From positions 124,001 through 188,000 of the forward strand of contig CAJQUW010008947.1 in the NCBI GenBank assembly GCA_907163375.1: DNA of 64,000 nucleotides. Direction: 5' to 3'. Position 1 is the stretch's first letter. Each line of letters opens with the position of its first letter. Below are positions 57,909 to 64,000 of the stretch, piece after piece. The stretch comes from Prostheceraeus crozeri. Its lineage: Eukaryota > Platyhelminthes > Polycladida > Euryleptidae. The position numbers and the translations under genes were made by a program. The notes beneath the pieces are model-generated. The model searched no databases and was not told the DNA's origin. It worked only from the letters and a program-made list of their open reading frames with translations.

Positions 57909-58312
57909 GCCTGAGGCCGGAGGCACGCAGAATAAGCCATAAGCCATCATTAGCATGTCTTTTGACGATCCTCTAGAAGCCATAAGCCATAGCCATACGC
58001 AATAGGCCATTAGTCATAAGCCATAAGTCATTTTGACAATATTTTTTTTCTCATGACAGGTAATGCAAGAAAGTATAAAAAGAAAATATATAATTTTTGC
58101 AAGACCACAAAGCATAGTAAAGCTTGAGCATGAAGAATGACGGGTTATATCACAACTTTGGTTCTATTGAAGAAAATCGTCCAAGGATTCTAAACTGGTT
58201 GATGGCTTATTGCTTCTGACTTATGTCTTATCCTGTATACCAGCTCTTATTGAAACTTTATTGTTGGAATTCTGTTTGCGGCCTATGGCTTATTGTGTGT
58301 GCCTCCAGCTTA
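57909..58312. mobile_element. Non-autonomous element with AATAAGCCATA ends
   Basis: The left GGAGGCACGCAGAATAAGCC and the inverse right GGAGGCACACACAATAAGCC bracket 0.4 kb. The left part also holds several copies of CATAAGC. No ORF. Confidence 0.55.
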
Positions 58313-58725
58313 ATCCTACATTATCAAAAGAAATTCTAATATGAATGTCCATTTCATATTCCAAGACGCAATGCACAGTACAACTTACGTTTTTAATGTA
58401 TAGTTCCACCATGCATCAATTGACTTGCTGCATTGCGAATAAACACCAACCGCATTGCAAATGAAGTTAGCCATCGAACAAAGAACAGTTAAAGATCGCT
58501 ACACAATATAATCGGTTATGTTACAATATATTCCGGACCTTCAAGCCAGGCTCAAAAAGTTTTGAAGACATAATTTTGATAATTTATGACGAGATTGAAT
58601 TGTACTGCACCGAAAAAGAGGATGACACGCAAACTTCCAAGATCAATCGTGAATCTTTTGAAGGAACAGAGGTGTTTCATTCCCTCAAATATCTGACAGA
58701 AAGGAAATCATTGTAGCTGTCGAAT
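58313..58725. other. No feature recognised
   Basis: AT-rich, with no frame, RNA or repeat that I can support. Confidence 0.3.
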
Positions 58726-58729
58726 GTGA

Positions 58730-59112
58730 CTAAACGTATTTCTAACATTCCGTAACCCCATGCATGGATTTGAGCACAGGCATTTTGAGCAATTTAATCC
58801 ACATTCTTATATACATTGCCGATCAGAAACATAATAATAACACATGCACATCATAGGAAATGACTTGAAGACACAGAAAATGTGGCTGTAGAATTCGCAC
58901 TTTTCAGTTGATAAGAGAAAACATGGAAAATCTCATTTTTCCAAGAACGTCAATCTCGTCCCATTGGATTGACATGCGTTTTACTTGATTGTGTCTGACA
59001 AGAAGAGGAAGCAGGTACAACTCGGCAGACGCGCAGATTCTAAGTAGGCATTGGGTGTACATCATTATGTGAAAGTCTCATTTTCGGCCTCGTTCCCTGC
59101 AGAAACTCGTTC
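58730..59112. mobile_element. Family X repeat, second copy
   Basis: Matches 38420-38712 in order (CATTTTGAGCAATTTAATC, CATTGGATTGAC, TCGGCAGACGCGCAGATTC). It ends in TTTTCGGCCTCGTTCCC. Confidence 0.55.
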
Positions 59113-59579
59113 TGGCTGCCGGATTATTTGTTGATGGTATAGAGATGGATTCTACTCAAGCACGCTGACATTTCAGATGCTCGGCCAGGCACCCATTTAC
59201 GTCAATGTTGCTATCTTAAAGGAAATCAACTTGCTGGAACCTGCAATAGTTGAAATATTTGCGATATATTGAATGTCATTTTATAAAGATGCTTCTACAT
59301 TTAAAGAGAAGTTATAATAACCGTGAATCTTTACAAAGTGTACTAACAATGCACCTTAGCATCAGAAATTGTTCGATTCGCTGTTAAAACCATTTTAGGT
59401 CTCCAGTAGCAAATTGTTTTTCAAGCATGTTGATTACATTAAGTATATTTCAACTTTCAAGTATAGAAATTCGACCTTTCGTTCATAGATATATTCGACC
59501 CTTCGTGTTCAAAGTCATAGATATATGTCAATAGACTATTTATATCTATGGTAAAATTTCAAGCGTAAAATGTATAGTG

Positions 59580-59936
59580 CGAGAGCTGCTGACATGTTCT
59601 CCCTAAATCTGCGCACGAGCTTCTTAATATGTAGACAGTCACCCAGCATCAGTAGATCGACAATCATTAGGTTGCACCTCCAGTCGTCTTGCAAGTTACA
59701 GATCCTCAAACATCGCGAAGTTCCATTTGTTTATGTAGATTCATGTGCTTTCGAGTTTCATACACTCAATAACCTGAAGCACATGAATCTACATAAACAA
59801 ATGGGCAGGACGACTGGAGGTACAATTTAAGAATTGTCGCTTTACTGATGCTGGGTGATAATCTGCATTAAATCTACATTAAAGATAATAGGAAGCTCGT
59901 GCGCGAATTTAGGAAGAAGATGTCAGTAGCTCTCGG
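59580..59936. mobile_element. Fold-back element, about 357 bp
   Basis: CGAGAGCTGCTGACATG at the left is inverse to the right end around TGTCAGTAGCTCTCGG. Inner pairs include CACATGAATCTACATAAAC. About 150-bp arms around a short loop near 59760. It resembles the fold-back at 54.0 kb in form, but not in sequence. Confidence 0.75.
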
Positions 59937-60411
59937 ACTAGTAACAGTTGAATACGTACATGGACATGTAACACGATGAGAGGAATAAAATGTCATAGAC
60001 TATTATGAAATGTGAATGTCCAAACGCAGAAGTTGAAAAATGTTCAACTTGAGACAATCTAATTGGATGTGGCAGTTATGACCAGGAAGATCTATGAATA
60101 CTATGATAAAGAATTCTTTGTCAGACTCTTCATAGACATCTTTGTTATGACGTTGCAGTATGATAATTTCTTGCATGGTTAGCCTACATGCACAATGAAC
60201 ATGTTTGTGTATCACATGACGTTCGAAGCGCAACACGTAACACGTAGATGATGTGATACGGCCACAGAATTAGATTGTTTAATCGTAAGTAGTAAGAAAA
60301 CGGCGAACACCAGATAGCGCAAGATGGCCGCCATCGCTGACTCCCCCCCCTCCCCCTCCCCTCCCCCTCCCCTCCCCCTCCCCTCCCCCTCCCCTCCCCC
60401 TCCCCCCCCTC

Positions 60412-62213
60412 TGGAACGGCAGAGTGTCGTGGTCGGCCGCCGTGGTGCTTTGGGTCTGAGTGTCGTGGTGGACTTGGGCGACCGCCAGGATTAGTCTTGA
60501 GGCTATAGTGTGTGATGTTTTTCGTGCTGAATGTTGGGTTGTAAAATGGGTTGTTTCGAGTGGAAGGAGTGGTCGGATGAGAAAACGGAGGTCGGATTCG
60601 TGTTCAGCGTGAAATTCTGCATCGGTAGGGTGAGTTTCAAGGCAATCGGTGAGAAAAAATTTTCAACATTTTTCGAAAAACGACAGAGTTAGAATTTGGG
60701 ACGTTTTGGTGTGTAGCGTCCAAACGAAGCATCGGATGAGAAAACGGAGGCCAGATTCGGATTCAGCGTGAAATTTTGGGTTAGGAAGGATGTTTCCAGC
60801 GAAATCGGAGAGAAAAAATTTTCACTGACGTCCCCCCCCCTCTGGACAGCTTGCTTCGATTTTGGCTTCCAGTGGACGGATTTTGTCGTGCGATAGCTCG
60901 TTTGAAAGCTAAGAGTGAGACAAATTCACTGAAAGAATCGGCTTGTTCCTATCTGTCTTCGTTTAGATGTGAGACGCCATTTAAGATTTTGGGACATTGG
61001 TGAAAAACGACAGAGTTAGAATTTGGGACGTTTTGGGCTGTAGCTTCAAAACGAAGGCTCGGATGGGAAAACGGATTTCAGATTTGGAATCAGCGTGAAA
61101 TTCTTTATCTGTATGGTGAGTTTCAAGTCAATCGGAGAGAAAAAATTTTCAACATTTTTCGAAAAAACGACAGAGTTAGAATTTGGGACGTTTTGGTGTG
61201 TAGCGCCCAAACGAAGCATCGGATGAGAAAACGGAGGCCAGATTCGGAATCTACGTGAAATTTTGGGTTAGGAAGGATGTTTCCAGCGAAATCGGAGAGA
61301 AAAATTTTTCGGCTGACTCCCCCCCCCCTCTGGACAGCTTGCTTCGATTTTGGCTTCTAGTGGACGGATTTTGTCGTGCGATAGCTCGTTTGAAAGCTAA
61401 GAGTGAGACAAATTCAGTGAAAGAATCGGCTTGTTCCTATCTGTCTTCATTCAAAAGTTAGAGCGGTTACAAGATTTTAGGTCGGAGCTCGCTTACCTGA
61501 AAAAATCCTAAGTGTCAGAGTGACTTTGTATGGGTAAAATTTTGAAAATTTTCCAAAGTGTGGAATTTCGACCTGGGACCGTCACCAAAACATTTTTCAT
61601 CAAATTCTGAAATTTCACTGACCTCCCCCCCCTCCCCCCCCCTCTGGACAGCTTGCTTCGATTTTGGCTTCCAGTGGACGGATTTTGTCGTGCGATAGCT
61701 CGTTTGAAAGCTAAGAGTGAGACAAAATCACTGAAAGAATCGGCTTGTTCCTATCTGTCTTCGTTCAAAAGTTAGAGCGGTTACAAGATTTTAGGTCGGA
61801 GCTCGCTTACCTGAAAAAATCCTAAGTGTCAGAGTGACTTTGTATGGGTAAAATTTTGAAAATTTTCCAAAGTGTGGAATTTCGACCTGGGACCGTCACC
61901 AAAACATTTTTCATCAAATTCTGAAATTTCACTGACCTCCCCCCCCCTCCCCCCCCCCCCTCTGGACAGCTTGCTTCGATTTTGGCTTCCAGTGGACGGA
62001 TTTTGTCGTGCGATAGCTCGTTTGAAAGCTAAGAGTGAGACAAATTCCGTGAAAGAATCGGCTTGTTCCTATCTGTCTTCGTTTAGATGTGAGACGCTAT
62101 TTAAGATTTTGGGACATTGGTGAAAAACGACAGAGTTAGAATTTGGGACGTTTTGGGCTGTAGCTTCAAAACGAAGGCTCGGATGGGAAAACGGATTTCA
62201 GATTTGGAATCAG
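60412..62213 (+). repeat. Subterminal modules, second element (four copies)
   Basis: Module starts near 60840, 61329, 61642 and 61965. The first 400 bases are almost identical to 1195-1560 of the left arm. Confidence 0.85.
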
Positions 62214-62227
62214 CTTGATGTTATTGT

Positions 62228-62302
62228 CCAATGAGGATCATCATCCAATGAGAATCAAGCATTTCTGTATAAATAGCGAGCCTTCCACAGTGAGAATCAT
62301 TC
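62228..62302 (+). promoter_or_regulatory. Promoter of the second element's gene set
   Basis: Two CCAAT boxes (62228-62232 and 62245-62249), TATA box TATAAATAG (62268-62276), and an initiator-like ATCATTCC near 62296. Well spaced for polymerase II. Confidence 0.75.
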
Positions 62303-62375
62303 CATCGTTGAATCATACGAGTGACGGACGCACATTTTCTCTCTCTCTAGTTCCCTGTTCTATTATCCAACTAAA

Positions 62376-63151
62376 ATGGTAAGTCGCTACTTCCCTCCCT
62401 CTCCTCCCTTGAACGTAAACTTAATACAATCTTTTTTCATTTTCAGGCATCTACTCCATCTGCTGCACTAGTAGGACAAAATGGCGGTCAAACGATACAA
62501 GGTTCGCTACGGTCAGATCATCTACAACTGAGGCCAGTGGAAGAAACATCCAAGGTACATAATCCTACACCGCTTCAGCGTAAATTTAAACAAGCCTTGC
62601 GTTATGATGATCATAGCGTAGTACTCCAAACGGGAATGCTCCCTTCCACGGATGTCAAGATAATGCACAATCAGTATGGGGACTACATACTGATACCCGT
62701 GAGTCCGTACATTCGCCACCAACTTGATATTATTGAGGAGTACGTGACATTAAATATGGACATTCCTACTCCTCTTGCTCAAGAGTGGAAGGCGAGAGAT
62801 GACAAGGATACTCCCTATAGAAAGATTTGGGATGGTAATCACATTTGCCTACCGGTATCACATTGGTGTACTTACTATAAGAAGGATGGAGATCAGTCAA
62901 TACCCATCAGATGCGATGAGCTCGGAGAAGGTACTTGGGATATCCTTTTCAAAGTGAATGGGCTATATTATGGTCGACACAAAGATAATAAAATAGCCTC
63001 TCTCTCCATGCATATGGAATCCATCCTATATATTCCGAAACCACCCAACGTGGACGACATAATTGATCAAATCCTTAACAGCAGTGGTACGAAGCGCAAG
63101 TCGGAGAAGAATGCTACATCAAAACGCAAATCAAAGAAGGAGAATTGCTAG
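62376..63151 (+). CDS. Orphan 235-aa protein with basic tail (intron 62379-62446)
   Basis: Exon 1 ends exactly with ATG (62376-62378) at a GTAAGT donor. The 68-base intron ends in CATTTTCAG at 62446, and exon 2 begins GCATCT in frame. The protein has a polar N-terminus, a folded-looking middle rich in beta-type segments (YGDYILIPVSPYIRHQLDI, then ICLPVSHWCTYYKK, then GTWDILFKVNGLYYGRHK), and a Lys/Arg/Ser tail that looks like a nuclear signal. I recognise no family. A DNA-binding or structural role is only a guess from the basic tail. No counterpart exists in the palindromic element here. Confidence 0.7.
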
Positions 63152-63185
63152 TCCTTTCCTAACTCTACCCTATGACAATTCGCTT

Positions 63186-63311
63186 ATGTGCTTTGAGTGT
63201 CGTAGACGTGGTCTTATTAGATACATTTTACTTCTTCGTTGCCATCATATCATTTGTGTATTTTGTCGTGAAAAGCATCGATGTAATTCTTCATTTTGTA
63301 ATATGTTATAG
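63186..63311 (+). CDS. Small RING-like Cys/His protein (41 aa) or exon
   Basis: The frame begins MCFECRRRG and continues with LLRCHHIICVFCREKHRC. The order C-x2-C ... C-x-H-x2-C-x2-C ... C-x4-C fits a short RING finger, a fold used by ubiquitin ligases. It lies 34 bases after the stop of the 235-aa gene in another frame. It could be a separate small protein or a spliced exon. The short first loop makes the ligase call uncertain. Confidence 0.5.
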   Translation: MCFECRRRGLIRYILLLRCHHIICVFCREKHRCNSSFCNML

Positions 63312-63345
63312 AACGTTTCCTTAGATGTGTAATTTTCCGTTTTAG

Positions 63346-63894
63346 GCTTCTATCATCATTTTTATGGATTGTGAGGGTGAACCTGTACAGGAGCTCAGTG
63401 CTATTGCTATGAACAATTGGACATATCAGATTGTTAGTGTCTATCATCATCATGCCAACTGCGATCCCAATGTTGATCAATGGGCGAGAAAACACATTCA
63501 TGGACTTAATCTGAAATATTTGCAAGACTATGGCTTTTCTTGTGAAAGTGCTCTTCTTATTGACTTTAAACGATGGTTAGCTGCTTTCAATGTTATACGC
63601 ATCTTTTGTAATAATCCTGGTAAGGAGAGGAAAGTATTTCCCAATCTAATCATTGATGATATTTTGCTCCCGCCTTGGGATAGTAGAGTGAATCAACATT
63701 ATCATGAAGTTACGAAACGTTTTAAGGATTTGTGTGTTCCTATTTTGTCTGTTCGTTGTAGTAGCTACGTTCATAACCAATGCTTCTTTCCTCCTTACCT
63801 CAACACTGCCAAAGTCCTGTATGGTTATCATTGCTCGCTATATGATAGTTATCAGCTGTATCTATTTTATCTCTTTCAAACCATTGATTTATAA
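63346..63894 (+). CDS. DEDDh (DnaQ-like) exonuclease-like protein, exon start at 63346
   Basis: An acceptor TTCCGTTTTAG at 63345 precedes GCT TCT ATC ATC, so the open frame extends upstream of ATG 63364 to give a hydrophobic strand before D-x-E. From that ATG, motif I is D2-C-E4. HIHGLN (H46) and the F-x2-W-L helix match the segment before motif II. Motif III is H156-x4-D161 in HCSLYD. These are the landmarks of 3'-5' exonucleases of the DEDDh type, which use two metals to trim DNA or RNA. The usual motif II aspartate is not clear; the stretch reads FCNNPGKE. AATAAA at 63917-63922 follows. The ATG exon at 62376 could also be the start of this protein. The C-terminal 57 codons recur at 10601-10773. 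Confidence 0.7.
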   Translation, partial: ASIIIFMDCEGEPVQELSAIAMNNWTYQIVSVYHHHANCDPNVDQWARKHIHGLNLKYLQDYGFSCESALLIDFKRWLAAFNVIRIFCNNPGKERKVFPNLIIDDILLPPWDSRVNQHYHEVTKRFKDLCVPILSVRCSSYVHNQCFFPPYLNTAKVLYGYHCSLYDSYQLYLFYLFQTIDL

Positions 63895-63916
63895 TGAATG
63901 CTTGTTACCATTATTC

Positions 63917-63922
63917 AATAAA
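63917..63922 (+). terminator. Poly(A) signal AATAAA
   Basis: The first AATAAA after the promoter at 62268. All three open frames would share it. The same signal follows the captured fragment in the palindromic element. Confidence 0.6.
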
Positions 63923-64000
63923 TGTTACTATGAGAAGAGTTGTTGTTTTCATGCAATGGATGGGTTAGATAAAGGGCGATCATGTCTTTCTCAAACGACT

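Larger units (their letters stand above)
60288..64000 (+). mobile_element. Second member of the TIR family (left end; continues past the window)
   Basis: Tip AGTAGTAAG and the next 50 bases equal those of the palindromic element, followed by a C-rich tract and four subterminal modules. At about 62213 the match to the left arm stops abruptly after GGAATCAGC, and a different gene set begins. The six bases before the tip are ATCGTA; the matching duplication would lie outside the window. This may be a fuller, gene-carrying relative. Confidence 0.85.

Noticed and set aside
22096..60287. tRNA, rRNA or host protein genes
   Set aside because: I saw no cloverleaf with A and B boxes, no rRNA-like block, and no multi-exon host frame with recognisable domains.

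Overview
This is eukaryotic DNA, AT-rich and full of mobile elements. It is most likely from a marine invertebrate (echinoderm, hemichordate or mollusc type). That guess rests on the kinds of repeats present: Penelope-like elements, a Jockey/CR1-type LINE, hAT elements, fold-back elements and short TAGGCCTA/ACATGTA words. I found no convincing host gene. Every protein I can support belongs to a mobile element.

The main object is a 21 kb giant palindrome at 1012-21992. Both ends start with the same AGTAGTAAG tip, and it is flanked by a perfect 6-bp target duplication (CACGTA, 1006-1011 and 21993-21998). It sits inside an older LINE whose reverse-transcriptase reading frame continues across the two flanks. 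A 6-bp duplication with AG...CT termini matches Polinton/Maverick elements, but no Polinton hallmark gene is visible, so that class assignment is tentative. Each arm, read from the tip inward, carries: a YY1-like palindrome and a C-rich tract; tandem subterminal modules; a TATA-driven spliced gene for a 366-aa zinc-finger/coiled-coil protein; a TATA-driven gene for an 88-aa protein; and a 29-bp AATAAA-containing minisatellite that runs to the palindrome centre at 9280/9281. The arms are nearly identical in the gene region (mirror sum 20609). They differ in the number of subterminal modules (3 against 9) and in the minisatellite, where the right arm holds a 750-bp higher-order repeat and a captured gene fragment.

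The most unusual content lies between these genes. Three diverged copies of an approximately 200-nt sequence (A 3291-3480, B 5509-5710, C 6452-6660, mirrored in the right arm) keep hairpins while exchanging a UUCG for a GUAA tetraloop. A second direct repeat (D1/D2) flanks the 88-aa gene and folds into a tetraloop arm plus a hairpin. At least six hairpins share a CTAT loop. This looks like a family of undescribed structured RNAs, or hairpin DNA sites, in a mobile element.

A second member of the same family starts at 60288 and runs off the window. It shares the tip and modules but has a different interior: one promoter, an exon ending exactly at ATG, and then a 235-aa protein, a small RING-like ORF and a DEDDh exonuclease-like exon before a single AATAAA. 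The end of that exonuclease gene is also buried in the palindrome's right arm, which ties the two members together.

Between them (22-60 kb) lie, in order: a decayed Penelope-like element (22.7-24.6 kb), a LINE scrap (25.9-26.4 kb), a decayed hAT with 8-bp TSD (31273-33638), a Penelope GIY-YIG end (40.6-41.1 kb), several non-autonomous TIR and fold-back elements, and a LINE with an uninterrupted 887-aa endonuclease/RT ORF (50834-53497). The rest is AT-rich sequence with no feature I can support.
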